Below, piece by piece: positions 10,873 to 20,425 of a stretch of DNA of 64,000 bases (its first letter is position 1; each line of letters starts with the position of its first letter). The position numbers and the translations under genes were made by a program. The notes beneath the pieces were generated by a model. It was not told the DNA's origin. It did not search any database and saw only the letters and a list, made by a program, of their open reading frames with translations. The stretch comes from Saprospiraceae bacterium (GTDB taxonomy: Bacteria; Bacteroidota; Bacteroidia; Chitinophagales; Saprospiraceae), in NCBI GenBank assembly GCA_020631235.1, contig JAHDHQ010000025.1:1-64000 (forward strand), given 5' to 3'.

Positions 10873-12204
10873 ATGTTATCAGAAATGTTAAATAAAATAT
10901 GGATAAAAATAGGAGTGATTGAGCTTACTCCAGGTAATATTTTATTGAGTTTTTTGATTGTTTCAATGTTGCTTTTGTTTAGAAAAGTAGTTAAAAACAG
11001 GTTTATACCCATCATCAAAAACAAATATGACATTAGTGATGAAAAATGGAATGGTGTCAAGAAGATTCTCAATTATATATTTATAATTCTTGGCTTATTG
11101 CTTGTTCTAATTGTTTTTAGCATTGACTATACTATAATTCAAAGTGATCATATTTCGGTACGTGCTATTTATTTATTGATCGCCATTTTAATCTTCCAAA
11201 TAGCTAGGTTTTTTAACTGGATAACCTCAAATGTCTTAATACATAGTTATTATCAAAACAGAGATCGCGATACGCCAAATAAATCACAGTTTAGTATTAA
11301 TCAAGAGGATTCTGCTTCGCGGATAGGACAGTATTTTGTGTACATTCTAGCCGTTTTAGTGTTTATCAGAATGCTCAACCTAGACTATCCTATTTTTCAC
11401 AACACTTTGGATAATGGACGAGTCATCACATTTAACATAAGTAACATTCTCATTTTTGTTCTCATCATCTTAGGTGCGAGATTATTTATTTGGGTGGTCA
11501 TCCAATTGGTGCTTTATAATCTATACAAAAGGAATGGCATTGATATCGGAGCTCAATATTCCATTAATCAATTACTCAAATATGTCATATATACGATTGC
11601 AGTCGTTGTAGCTCTAGATAGTTTAGGCATAGATATGACTTTATTGCTGGGTGGAGCTGCAGCATTGTTGGTCGGGATTGGCTTGGGATTGCAATCCACC
11701 TTTAATGACTTTATTTCAGGGATTGTTTTGTTATTTGAGCGTTCCGTAGAAGTTGGAGATATTATTAAAGTTGGAGAAATGGTAGGTGAAGTAAAACGTA
11801 TTGGTTTGCGTTCTTCGATTATTGAAATATGGGATAGTACCACTGTTTTAATCCCTAATAGTAAGTTAGTCAACGAAAGTGTGGTGAATTGGACCCACTT
11901 TAATAGTCGGGTTAGACAGACCTTAAGCATCGGTGTAGCATATGGTTCTGATACACAAATGGTTAAACAATTATTGCTTTCGATTACGGATTCAAATCCA
12001 TACATAATGAATGAACCTTCTCCCTTTGTAAGATTCGAATCTTTTGGAGACTCTTCTTTAGTTTTTAGTTTATACTTTTTTTCTAAAAGCTACCGTGTTA
12101 TGGAAGATATAAAAAGTGATATGCGATTCAAGATTGACGCCTTATTTAGGGAAAACAACATTGAAATACCTTTTCCTCAAAGAGAGGTTTGGCTTAGAAA
12201 ATAA
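10873..12204 (+). CDS. MscS-family mechanosensitive ion channel
   Basis: This inner-membrane channel probably opens under membrane tension to release solutes on hypo-osmotic shock. The protein has about 443 residues. Four to five hydrophobic segments in the N-terminal half precede the MscS pore region, about residues 256-296: a Gly/Ala-rich helix (LLGGAAALLVGIGLGLQ), then FNDFISGI and the beta-domain motif FERSVEVGD. The cytoplasmic beta domain (GEVKRIGLRSS, LIPNSKLVNESVVNW) and a C-terminal alpha/beta part follow. I chose ATG at 10873; an in-frame TTG at 10837 would add 12 residues and ATG at 10885 would remove 4. The 3' end overlaps the converging hutH gene by 11 bp. It is longer than E. 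coli MscS (286 aa), with extra N-terminal helices as in many Bacteroidota homologues. Confidence 0.92.
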   Translation: MLSEMLNKIWIKIGVIELTPGNILLSFLIVSMLLLFRKVVKNRFIPIIKNKYDISDEKWNGVKKILNYIFIILGLLLVLIVFSIDYTIIQSDHISVRAIYLLIAILIFQIARFFNWITSNVLIHSYYQNRDRDTPNKSQFSINQEDSASRIGQYFVYILAVLVFIRMLNLDYPIFHNTLDNGRVITFNISNILIFVLIILGARLFIWVVIQLVLYNLYKRNGIDIGAQYSINQLLKYVIYTIAVVVALDSLGIDMTLLLGGAAALLVGIGLGLQSTFNDFISGIVLLFERSVEVGDIIKVGEMVGEVKRIGLRSSIIEIWDSTTVLIPNSKLVNESVVNWTHFNSRVRQTLSIGVAYGSDTQMVKQLLLSITDSNPYIMNEPSPFVRFESFGDSSLVFSLYFFSKSYRVMEDIKSDMRFKIDALFRENNIEIPFPQREVWLRK

Positions 12205-13690
12205 AATCTGTATCCATTAAAAAATGCACGCCCCGTTCAATGTCGTAATGAAGCACTCGATCTTTTTCTAATGGGGCCACATCTAATCGATATTGATCTA
12301 AAAATGATTGTATTTTTTCATTTGATTTTTGGGGTCTCCTAAAGGATACTGCTTGAGCAGCAGTCATTAGCTCAATAGATAAAATACGATATAAGTTCTC
12401 CACTACCTTATAGCATTTGGTCGCACTGTTGGCAGCCATGCTTACATGATCTTCTTGACCTTTGGATGAGGTTATGGAATCGATAGACGCCGGAGAACAA
12501 AATTGTTTATTTTGGCTGACAATTGAAGCAGCGGTATATTGTGCAATCATAAACCCAGATTCTAGTCCTGGATTTTTGGTTAAATAGGATGGAAGGTCAC
12601 GGTCTCCGTTGACCAATTTATAAATTCTTCTTTCTGATATGTTACCTAGCTCAGCTAGTGCAATAGCTAGAAAATCTAAGGGCAATGCTAATGGCTGAGC
12701 ATGAAAATTACCTCCTGAAACGATGAGGTTATCATCTGGAAAAATATTGGGATTGTCCGTTACTGCATTAATTTCATTTTCGACGATCTTCCGTACATAT
12801 TGTAAAGCATCATAACTAGCACCATGGACTTGGGGTATACACCTAAAAGAGTATGGATCTTGAACATCATGATTGGGACCTTGAATAATTGGACTGTTTG
12901 AGAGAATTTCGAACATTTCTTGAGCTACTTGCTGTTGGCCAGATTGGTTTCTAACCGAATGGAGTTGTGGCAAATAGGGGTCTATCATGCAGTTGTAACC
13001 TTCCGAAGAGATACAAGCTATTAAATTAGATAGTTTAACTATACGTTCAGCATGAGCCACATTCCATATAGCATAAGACAAAGAAAACTGAGTGCCATTT
13101 AAAAGGGAAAGTCCTTCTTTTGCACCTAAAGAAATGGGAGTAAAATCGACGTTTGGTAAAATCTCTTCCATTGAACATAACTTTTGTTGGAAGTATACTT
13201 TTCCTTCTCCAAGTAAGGGTAGACTCATATGTGCCAATGGTGCTAGATCTCCCGAAGCACCAAGTGATCCTAATTGGTAAATGACTGGAATAATGTCTAG
13301 ATTATACAATTTTACTAAGGCTTCTAACAATTTGACACTCACTCCTGAAAAACCATATGACAGATTTCTTATCTTGGATAGCAAGATCAGTTTGCATATG
13401 GTATAAGGAACTAGATCACCTGTTCCACAAGCATGTGATCTTATGAGATTATATTGTAAATCAGCTAATTTATCGTCATCAATAATGGTGTTACATAAGG
13501 AACCAAAACCAGTGTTTACACCATATATTACTGCGTTTTGGTCATTTAGTTTGTTTTGTAAAAATGCATTACCCTTTCGTACACGTTCGATAATATCATC
13601 ACTTAACTCTATACTATGTCCTTCATTTATGACATTTCTTAAGGTGGAAATATTAAAATCATCTAGGTTAAACTGAAAGAGACTTTTCAT
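12194..13690 (-). CDS. hutH: Histidine ammonia-lyase
   Basis: The enzyme deaminates L-histidine to urocanate and ammonia in the cytoplasm, the first step of histidine degradation. The protein has 498 residues from ATG 13690 (MKSLFQFNLDD), the usual family length; the frame is open up to 13717. Visible motifs: VNTGFGSL near the N terminus; GSLGASGDLAPLAH, whose Ala-Ser-Gly forms the MIO electrophile; QDPYSFRC; NFHAQPLALPLDF; and a C-terminal GQEDHVSMAANSA. These favour HutH over phenylalanine or tyrosine ammonia-lyase, although substrate cannot be fixed from sequence alone. No hutU, hutI or hutG lies beside it, so the rest of the pathway would have to be elsewhere. Its 3' end overlaps the mscS-like gene tail to tail. 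Confidence 0.9.
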   Translation of the reverse strand: MKSLFQFNLDDFNISTLRNVINEGHSIELSDDIIERVRKGNAFLQNKLNDQNAVIYGVNTGFGSLCNTIIDDDKLADLQYNLIRSHACGTGDLVPYTICKLILLSKIRNLSYGFSGVSVKLLEALVKLYNLDIIPVIYQLGSLGASGDLAPLAHMSLPLLGEGKVYFQQKLCSMEEILPNVDFTPISLGAKEGLSLLNGTQFSLSYAIWNVAHAERIVKLSNLIACISSEGYNCMIDPYLPQLHSVRNQSGQQQVAQEMFEILSNSPIIQGPNHDVQDPYSFRCIPQVHGASYDALQYVRKIVENEINAVTDNPNIFPDDNLIVSGGNFHAQPLALPLDFLAIALAELGNISERRIYKLVNGDRDLPSYLTKNPGLESGFMIAQYTAASIVSQNKQFCSPASIDSITSSKGQEDHVSMAANSATKCYKVVENLYRILSIELMTAAQAVSFRRPQKSNEKIQSFLDQYRLDVAPLEKDRVLHYDIERGVHFLMDTDFIF

Positions 13691-13983
13691 AATGCTGGTT
13701 TTGGATTGAAAGAACAAATTTGTTAAATCATTCTAATTAGTGGTTAATCTATCGTTAAAAATTTACAAAATAATATGAGACCAATGCTAATAAACATCTG
13801 TTAATCAATCTATTGTGTCTAATTGTTTGTTAACTAAGAAAAATGACATTGAAACTAAACTACCTGGTTATAAGCGTTATGATAAAAAGCATGAATTAAT
13901 TGTATTTTTGTGCAACTGAAAATCGCTGTATCCGTTAAGTGCTTATGGCAAAATTGATTTTTGAATAAATAAAATGTAGAATT
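13691..13983 (+). promoter_or_regulatory. Divergent intergenic region with a Bacteroidota-type -7 element for the ompH operon
   Basis: This 293-bp AT-rich gap separates the divergent hutH and ompH genes and should hold both promoters. TATTTTTG at 13903-13910 fits the Bacteroidota -7 consensus TAnnTTTG and lies about 75 bp before the first ompH start. I found no convincing -33 TTG at the expected distance, and no RNA gene or long inverted repeat. Confidence 0.4.
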
Positions 13984-14493
13984 ATGAAAAAAATGACTCT
14001 TATCCTAGCGTTACTTATGGCTTTCTTCTTTAATGCTGAAGCTCAAAGAATAGCTATCGTAGATGTAAATGCCATTTTAGAATCAAACGATGATTTTGTT
14101 AATGCTCAAAAAGAGATTGATAATTTGTCAGCTAAATGGAGACAAGAAATTGCGCAGGAGTATGATGCTATCAAAAGCATGTTCAATAAATACCAAGCTG
14201 AACAAGTTTTATTAAGTGATGATGTGAAAGTACAACGTGAGAATGAAATCATGGAGATGGAGAAAAATGTCAGAGAAATGCAAAAACAGAAATTCGGCCC
14301 TGAAGGAGATTTATTTACCAAAAGGCAAGAGCTAGTTAATCCAATTCAAGAAAATGTATTTGCGGCAATTGAGAAATATGCAACGGATAGAGGATATGAT
14401 TTGATTTTTGATAAAAGTAGTGCTGCAGGATTATTGTTCGCGAGTGAAGAATATGATAAAACAGAGGAAATAAAAAGAAATCTAGGGAATTAA
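13984..14493 (+). CDS. OmpH/Skp-family periplasmic chaperone (first copy)
   Basis: The protein (169 aa) is a predicted periplasmic chaperone that holds outer-membrane proteins on their way to the BAM complex. It has a signal peptide (MKKMTLILALLMAFFFNAEA, cleaved near AEAQ), then the family start RIAIVDVNAILES. A long charged, helical central part (about residues 45-110) forms the Skp tentacle. The C-terminal return (YDLIFDKSSAAGLLFAS) is typical of OmpH. It is followed after 43 bp by a second OmpH gene and then by murI, the common Bacteroidota order. bamA, often directly upstream, is absent here. Confidence 0.9.
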   Translation: MKKMTLILALLMAFFFNAEAQRIAIVDVNAILESNDDFVNAQKEIDNLSAKWRQEIAQEYDAIKSMFNKYQAEQVLLSDDVKVQRENEIMEMEKNVREMQKQKFGPEGDLFTKRQELVNPIQENVFAAIEKYATDRGYDLIFDKSSAAGLLFASEEYDKTEEIKRNLGN

Positions 14494-14536
14494 ATTTTTC
14501 TCTAATTTTGCAGCCACTATTTAAAATAAGAAAACA

Positions 14537-15052
14537 ATGAAACTGGAAATGATAACTAAAATTAGCTCTCTTTGCTTATGTCTATTATTAAGCATGAGTA
14601 TTCACGCGCAAAAATTTGGTTTTGTAAACACACAAGAGTTAATTCAAAGTTTACCTGAAGTAAAAGAAGCCAATTCTAATATCGAAGCATATCAGACACA
14701 ATTGCAAAAAAAAGGTCAAGAGATGCTGCAGTCTTTTCAAAACAAATATCAAGATTTGGAAAGAAAACAAGCACAAGGTGAAATCTCGCCTGTGCAATTA
14801 GAAACAGAAGCTCAAAAGTTAAAAGAAGAAGAAAATAAGATTCTAGAGTTTGAGCAATCGAGTCAGCAAAAGATATTAGAAAAAAGCGAAACACTATTAA
14901 GCCCTATTAGGGATAAGATACAAAATGCGATAGATGCTGTAGCTGATGAAAATGGATTTGATTACATTTTTGACTACAGCACAGGGTTCATTTTATATGG
15001 TGACGAATCAGCAGATGTCGGAAATCTTGTGAAGGCAAAATTGGGCATGTAA
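14537..15052 (+). CDS. OmpH/Skp-family periplasmic chaperone (second copy)
   Basis: The protein (171 aa) is a paralogue of the preceding gene with the same plan: signal peptide ending near SIHAQ, FGFVNTQELIQSLPEV at the start of the mature part, a Gln/Glu/Lys-rich coiled-coil middle, and a C-terminal FDYIFDYSTGFILYGD. The copies are clearly diverged, so the duplication is old and they may prefer different clients. It probably shares a transcript with the first copy and murI; the murI start lies only 4 bp past this stop. Confidence 0.9.
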   Translation: MKLEMITKISSLCLCLLLSMSIHAQKFGFVNTQELIQSLPEVKEANSNIEAYQTQLQKKGQEMLQSFQNKYQDLERKQAQGEISPVQLETEAQKLKEEENKILEFEQSSQQKILEKSETLLSPIRDKIQNAIDAVADENGFDYIFDYSTGFILYGDESADVGNLVKAKLGM

Positions 15053-15056
15053 AGTT

Positions 15057-15881
15057 TTGACTTCTTTTGATGTGCAAGCGAATGGCCCCATTGGGATATT
15101 TGACTCCGGAATAGGGGGATTAACGGTGGCGAAATCGATTACTGATTTATTGCCCAATGAATCGATCATTTATTTTGGTGACACAAAGCATCTACCTTAT
15201 GGAGAGAAATCAGATGTGGCCATTAAGCATTATACCCACAAGATTTGTCATTTTCTCTTAGCTCAAGGATGCAAATGTATTGTTGTGGCATGCAACACGG
15301 CTGCAACTGCAGCATATGATAGTGTGATGAATGATGATTTGATTAAAGTGCCAGTGGTGGATGTGGTGAATCCACTGGTTGATGAAGTAATCAATCAAGA
15401 CTTTGAAAAAGTGGGCATCATTGCAACTAGGGCTACTATTAGGTCAGACAAATATAGACAGAAACTACTTTCTAAGAAAAGCAACATTGAAGTACACCAA
15501 ATGGCTACTCCATTACTTGTGCCGATGATCGAGGAAGGTTTTTATCAAAACAATATAAGTAAGGAAATCATACATAAGTATCTGGACAATGCAGCATTTA
15601 AGGATATTGAAGCCCTTTTGTTAGCTTGTACCCATTATCCTTTAATTAAAGATGAGATTCAGTCTATTGTTGGAAATGAAATATCAGTATTGGACTCGAC
15701 CTTAGTTGCAGCATCAAGATTAAAAGAAGTGTTGGTCGAAAACAACATTGAAAACAATACAGATCAAGCAGTTAAACATAAATTTCTTGTTTCAGACTTA
15801 ACGGATTCTTTTAAACAAACAGCGGCTCATTTTTATCAAGGAGAAATAGATTTAGAGTGGAATGATATCTGGAAAAGTTAA
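15057..15881 (+). CDS. murI: Glutamate racemase
   Basis: The enzyme interconverts L- and D-glutamate in the cytoplasm and supplies D-Glu for peptidoglycan stem peptides. The protein has 274 residues. Motifs: IGIFDSGIGGLTV at the N terminus, YFGDTKHLPYGEK, VVACNTAATAAY with the first catalytic Cys, and LLACTHYPLI with the second catalytic Cys and the His. The start is taken as TTG at 15057, 4 bp after the upstream stop; a GTG at 15072 is possible and would remove five residues. The tight spacing suggests translational coupling to the ompH genes. Confidence 0.93.
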   Translation: MTSFDVQANGPIGIFDSGIGGLTVAKSITDLLPNESIIYFGDTKHLPYGEKSDVAIKHYTHKICHFLLAQGCKCIVVACNTAATAAYDSVMNDDLIKVPVVDVVNPLVDEVINQDFEKVGIIATRATIRSDKYRQKLLSKKSNIEVHQMATPLLVPMIEEGFYQNNISKEIIHKYLDNAAFKDIEALLLACTHYPLIKDEIQSIVGNEISVLDSTLVAASRLKEVLVENNIENNTDQAVKHKFLVSDLTDSFKQTAAHFYQGEIDLEWNDIWKS

Positions 15882-15972
15882 TTAAATACTAAATAAATAC
15901 TTTTGTTTGATCATATTTGATCCGATAACAAACTTTCGACGTCTCAATATTGTAAACTATAATAATCAGAAA

Positions 15973-16488
15973 ATGATAAATAAAATTGCGTTTAGTTTCT
16001 TAATGGTATTGACATCTTTTATGGCTTTTGGACAGGCTGAAACAGCGGATGATGTCCATACGGCATCTCAAAAATATCTTGATATACTATACTCAGATGA
16101 TTATGCGGCTTTGGCTGAAATGACCTATCCTTCTATAGTGGATATGGGTGGAGGATTAGATTATTTTATTGAGAATGCGAAAATGGATAAAGAACAACTA
16201 GACGAATCGGGTTTAGTTACCAAAGAGTTGGTGGTGCAGACAGCCGGTGATCCGATGGCTACGGCTAAAGGAATAGTTATGTTAGTCCCTTATAAGTGGA
16301 ACGTCCATTTTGGAACTGGTGCTTTTACTTCTACCGCATATATTTTAGCAAGCACAGAAGATGAAGGAAAAACCTGGAAATTTGTAAATCTTCAAAAGCA
16401 CAGTGCTGAAAGTTTACGTGTGTTTTTGCCACATGTTCCTGAAGAATTTGCAATTCCTGTCGCTACTCCATTCGAAGAATTAAGGTAG
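15973..16488 (+). CDS. Exported protein of unknown function (about 171 aa)
   Basis: The start at ATG 15973 (MINKIAFSFLMVLTSFMAFG) gives a clear signal peptide with cleavage near FGQ; the frame is open from 15907 without a good start. The mature part begins AETADDVHTASQKYLDILYSDD and has the feel of an NTF2-like or DUF4440-like small alpha+beta fold (helical pair, then strands such as KGIVMLVPYKWNVHF and GKTWKFVNLQK). That fold call is only inference. It converges on carB with 2 bp between the stops. No function is assigned. Confidence 0.75.
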   Translation: MINKIAFSFLMVLTSFMAFGQAETADDVHTASQKYLDILYSDDYAALAEMTYPSIVDMGGGLDYFIENAKMDKEQLDESGLVTKELVVQTAGDPMATAKGIVMLVPYKWNVHFGTGAFTSTAYILASTEDEGKTWKFVNLQKHSAESLRVFLPHVPEEFAIPVATPFEELR

Positions 16489-16490
16489 CA

Positions 16491-19304
16491 CTAGCGAGTT
16501 AAATACATATATCGCTGTCGTTCGATTTCTAGAAATACTGGATCTTTTAAGTCTTCAATAAAGTGTATTGCTTCACCCGTTGATTTCATTTCAGGTCCTA
16601 GTTGTTTGTCTACATTAGGGAACTTGTTAAAGGAAAATATTGGAATTTTAATGGCATATCCATTCAAGTTTTTTACGATATCAAAATCCTTCAACTTAGC
16701 ACCAAGCATAACTTTTGTGGCAATGTTTAAGAAAGGAGCTTGATACGCTTTAGCGATAAAAGGTGTTGTTCTAGAAGCCCTTGGATTTGCTTCAATAACA
16801 TAAACCTTTTCATCCTTTATAGCAAATTGGATATTGATAAGCCCCTTTATCTTAAGATCTAAGGCTAATTGTTTAGTATATTTTGCCATTTGATCTAAGA
16901 CATCATCACTTAAACTATAAGTAGGTAAAACTGCTGAGCTATCTCCCGAGTGGATTCCCGCAGGTTCTATGTGTTCCATAATACCCATAATATGCACATC
17001 TTCTCCATCACAAATAGCATCAATTTCAGCTTCTTTAGCTCTTTCTAAAAACTGATCAATTAGTACTTTGTTGTCAGGCATATGTTTGAAAATGGAAAGC
17101 ACCTGACGCTGCAGTTCATCATCATTGATGACGATTCTCATTCGTTGACCACCGAGAACATAGGATGGTCTGACTAGAACAGGGTAGCTTACCTTATTAG
17201 CAATATCTATTGCTTGATCCACATCGTCCGCCACTCCATAATCTGGATAAGGGATACTTAACTCTTTTAAACGATCAGAAAATCGGCCTCTATCTTCTGC
17301 TAAATCCATACTATCAAAATCAGTACCTATGATTTTAATACCATGCTGATGTAGTTTTTCGGCTAGTTTCAATGCCGTTTGCCCACCTAACTGAACGACT
17401 ACTCCTTCTGGTTGTTCGAGGTCTATAATCTCTTTTATATGCTCCCAAAATATAGGTTCGAAATATAGTTTGTCAGCTATATCAAAATCAGTGGAAACGG
17501 TTTCCGGATTACAATTAATCATAATTGCTTCATAGCCAGCTTCTTTGATTGCCATTACACCATGCACGCAGCAATAGTCAAATTCTATTCCTTGGCCGAT
17601 TCGATTGGGCCCCGAACCTAAAACAATGATTTTCTTTTTATCGCTGACGATAGATTCATTTTCTTGATCAAAAGTAGAATAGAAATAAGGAGTCTTAGCT
17701 TCGAATTCAGCTGCACAAGTATCCACCATTTTATAAGTTCTTCTTATGCCCAACTTGTATCGTTGCTTGGTTACTTCTTCTTCATTGATTCTTAATAGCC
17801 ATGCGATTTGTGCATCAGAATATCCACAAACCTTAAGTCTTCTAAAAAATTCGACTGGCAAATCTTCGGCTACATTATATTTGAGTAATTCTTTTTCTAA
17901 TTCTACAAGTTGCTTGATTTGTGTTATATACCAAGGGTCAATTCTAGTTAATTTATGCACTGTTTTTGTAGGTACACCTAATCTCAAAGCATCTTTTAAC
18001 CGATAGATTCTATCATCACTCACCTTTTCTAAGCGTTCCAAAATATCCTCCGTTCTAATCCACTCTTTTTTGTCTGCTCCTAAGCCAGCTCGATTGTTTT
18101 CTTGACTTTGACAAGCCTTTTGTAAAGCTTCTAAAAATGTTCTACCAATAGCCATCACTTCACCTACAGACTTCATTTGAAGTCCTAACGTGTTGTCTGA
18201 GCCATAAAATTTTTCAAAATTCCATCGAGGCATTTTGACAATAACATAATCTAAAGTAGGCTCGAAAAATGCTGAAGTATTTTTTGTTATTTGATTTTTT
18301 AATTCATCCAGCGTATAACCTATAGCTAATTTTGCTGCAATTTTAGCAATGGGGTAACCTGTCGCTTTACTGGCCAATGCGGAAGATCTAGAAACTCTTG
18401 GGTTGATTTCAATGCAAATGAGTTCTTCTGTTTCTGGATTCATAGCAAATTGGACGTTGCAACCACCTGCAAACTCGCCCATCGATCTCATGAGTTTAAT
18501 GGCTTCATTTCTCATTTGTTGGAAAGCAGTATCAGACAAAGTCATTGCAGGTGCTACAGTAATACTATCTCCAGTGTGGATACCCATAGGGTCCAAATTT
18601 TCCACAGTACATATTATGGTAACATTGTCATTAGCATCTCTTAGTAGCTCTAACTCATATTCTTTCCATCCCAAAACCGCTTTGTCGATCATTACTTCGT
18701 GTGTCGGAGAAGCATCTAATCCTCTTCGCAATGCAGCATCAAAATCTTCTTCGACCATTACAAAACCTCCACCAGTACCTCCCAGCGTAAATGAAGGTCT
18801 AATAACCAAAGGAAAACCTATGGCTTGGGCCGCTTCTTTACCCTCAAGAAACGAATTGGCTATTTGTGAAGGTGCATGAGATAAACCTAAACTGATAACA
18901 TGTTCTTTAAATCGTTCTCTATTTTCAGCAAGATCAATGGCTTCTAAGTCCACACCGATCATCTTTACATTGTATTTATCCCATACTCCTTGTTTTCCTG
19001 CCTCAATAGCTAAGTTCAATGCAGTTTGTCCACCCATGGTAGGAAGTACTGCGTCGATTTGCCTTTCTTCTAATATCTTAATAAGACTAGGAACATCGAG
19101 AGGTAAAAGATAGATATGATCTGCAGTTAAAGGGTCAGTCATGATGGTTGCAGGATTGGAATTGATTAAACTTACTTCGATTCCTTCTTCTCTTAACGAT
19201 CTAGAAGCTTGTGTTCCTGAGTAATCAAATTCGCATGCTTGTCCAATAATAATTGGTCCACTCCCAATAATTAAAACGGATTTAATTGAATGATCTTTTG
19301 GCAT
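16491..19304 (-). CDS. carB: Carbamoyl-phosphate synthase large subunit lacking the C-terminal MGS domain
   Basis: With the CarA glutaminase subunit it makes carbamoyl phosphate from bicarbonate, ammonia and two ATP, for pyrimidines and arginine. From ATG 19304 (MPKDHSIKSVLIIGSGP) the protein has 937 residues; a TTG at 19331 would add nine. Both synthetase halves are present. The first has IIIGQACEFDYSG, GGTGGGFVMVEEDF and ICIEINPRVSRSSALASKATG; the second has GSGPNRIGQGIEFDYC, VLVRPSYVLGGQRM and VIEANPRASRTTPF. The chain stops just after LGPEMKSTGEAIHF and a short tail, YMYLTR. E. coli CarB (1073 aa) carries about 130 more residues there, the methylglyoxal-synthase-like domain that binds UMP, IMP and ornithine. 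The short form appears usual in Bacteroidota (recollection, not checked). carA is not in the window. Confidence 0.95.
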   Translation of the reverse strand: MPKDHSIKSVLIIGSGPIIIGQACEFDYSGTQASRSLREEGIEVSLINSNPATIMTDPLTADHIYLLPLDVPSLIKILEERQIDAVLPTMGGQTALNLAIEAGKQGVWDKYNVKMIGVDLEAIDLAENRERFKEHVISLGLSHAPSQIANSFLEGKEAAQAIGFPLVIRPSFTLGGTGGGFVMVEEDFDAALRRGLDASPTHEVMIDKAVLGWKEYELELLRDANDNVTIICTVENLDPMGIHTGDSITVAPAMTLSDTAFQQMRNEAIKLMRSMGEFAGGCNVQFAMNPETEELICIEINPRVSRSSALASKATGYPIAKIAAKLAIGYTLDELKNQITKNTSAFFEPTLDYVIVKMPRWNFEKFYGSDNTLGLQMKSVGEVMAIGRTFLEALQKACQSQENNRAGLGADKKEWIRTEDILERLEKVSDDRIYRLKDALRLGVPTKTVHKLTRIDPWYITQIKQLVELEKELLKYNVAEDLPVEFFRRLKVCGYSDAQIAWLLRINEEEVTKQRYKLGIRRTYKMVDTCAAEFEAKTPYFYSTFDQENESIVSDKKKIIVLGSGPNRIGQGIEFDYCCVHGVMAIKEAGYEAIMINCNPETVSTDFDIADKLYFEPIFWEHIKEIIDLEQPEGVVVQLGGQTALKLAEKLHQHGIKIIGTDFDSMDLAEDRGRFSDRLKELSIPYPDYGVADDVDQAIDIANKVSYPVLVRPSYVLGGQRMRIVINDDELQRQVLSIFKHMPDNKVLIDQFLERAKEAEIDAICDGEDVHIMGIMEHIEPAGIHSGDSSAVLPTYSLSDDVLDQMAKYTKQLALDLKIKGLINIQFAIKDEKVYVIEANPRASRTTPFIAKAYQAPFLNIATKVMLGAKLKDFDIVKNLNGYAIKIPIFSFNKFPNVDKQLGPEMKSTGEAIHFIEDLKDPVFLEIERQRYMYLTR

Positions 19305-19422
19305 TAAGGTCGGTTTATAAATTTGCTGCAAATATATACATTGAAAAATATAAATCTAAGACCAAATTAGGCTATTGTTTATAATTAGAATTTGTAATCT
19401 TGTTTGCAAATTATATTAAAAC

Positions 19423-20385
19423 TTGAAAGCAATAGTAACCGATCATGTGCATCCCTTTCTATTAGACTACTTTAAGCATAAGTCTATAGCTTGTGATTAT
19501 TTACCAAATATAACTCCTGAATCCTTTGAAGCGTGTTGTGACCAATATCAAATTGTTATTGTAAATAGCAAAATTAAATGGCCAAGATCCTTGATTGATA
19601 AAGCTGAAAAAGTTCAAATTATAGGTCGTTTAGGTTCTGGTATGGACGGCATTGACACTCAATATTTAAGTAAAAAACAAGTGCAGTTTGTAAGGACACC
19701 AGAGGCAAATGCTAATGCAGTCGCTGAGCATGCTTTAGGAATGATCCTAAGCTTAAAAAATAATTTGCACAGAGCAGACTCAGAAGTTAGAGACTATAAA
19801 TGGAATAGGGAGAAGTTTAGAGGTAAGGAAATTTCAAATTTAACATTTGGCGTGATCGGTTTTGGCAATACGGGCCGTCGATTTGCCCAAAAAATGTCGT
19901 GTTTATCACAAAAAGTAATAAGTTATGACAAATATAAAGTGCAATATTGCAAGGAATTTCATAACATTGAGGAAGTTTCTCTGAAACACCTACAGACTAA
20001 TGCAGACGTAATAAGTTTGCATATACCTTTGACAGAAGAGACGCATCATATAGTTGATGCTGATTTTTTAAAAAAATGTAGACCGGGAGTTGTTATAATA
20101 AATACTTCTCGCGGAGCTATAGTTAACACAGAAGATTTGCTCGATGGGTTAATCCATGGACAAATTGGAGGAGCCTGTTTGGATGTTTTTGAAAATGAAA
20201 AACCACACACAATCGAAAAATCCACAGATCAAGTATACAGGAAGCTGTATCAGCTTCCAAATGTTGTATTGAGTCCACATATTGCAGGTTGGACCCACGA
20301 TTCGTTTTTCAAGATATCAAAAGTGATGTCTGAAAAAATTGATAAGTTACTTGATGAAATTTTTGATTATTCTTCTACTGTGTAA
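19423..20385 (+). CDS. D-2-hydroxyacid dehydrogenase (NAD-dependent, SerA-like)
   Basis: This predicted cytoplasmic NAD-dependent oxidoreductase of the 3-phosphoglycerate dehydrogenase/D-lactate dehydrogenase superfamily has 320 residues. The substrate-binding half contains RLGSGMDGIDTQYL and a helix entering the cofactor domain (NAVAEHALGMILSL). The Rossmann motif is FGVIGFGNTGRRFA. Catalytic residues sit in the expected places: Arg in INTSRGAIV, Glu in CLDVFENEKP and His in LSPHIAGWT. The start appears to be TTG at 19423, with no in-frame ATG early enough to keep the first strand (KAIVTDHVHP). It lacks the ACT domain of classical SerA, so phosphoglycerate dehydrogenase is possible but not proven. 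It is divergent from carB. Confidence 0.85.
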   Translation: MKAIVTDHVHPFLLDYFKHKSIACDYLPNITPESFEACCDQYQIVIVNSKIKWPRSLIDKAEKVQIIGRLGSGMDGIDTQYLSKKQVQFVRTPEANANAVAEHALGMILSLKNNLHRADSEVRDYKWNREKFRGKEISNLTFGVIGFGNTGRRFAQKMSCLSQKVISYDKYKVQYCKEFHNIEEVSLKHLQTNADVISLHIPLTEETHHIVDADFLKKCRPGVVIINTSRGAIVNTEDLLDGLIHGQIGGACLDVFENEKPHTIEKSTDQVYRKLYQLPNVVLSPHIAGWTHDSFFKISKVMSEKIDKLLDEIFDYSSTV

Positions 20386-20425
20386 AACAAAAATTTTGTT
20401 GGCGATTCATTATTTAGTAAAATTG

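Noticed and set aside
13984-15052. Regarding the two OmpH genes as a single frameshifted gene
   Set aside because: Both have separate signal peptides, complete domains and a 43-bp spacer, as in typical Bacteroidota tandem ompH genes.
18403-18879. 158-codon plus-strand frame inside carB
   Set aside because: It is fully opposite a conserved enzyme and its translation has no family resemblance.
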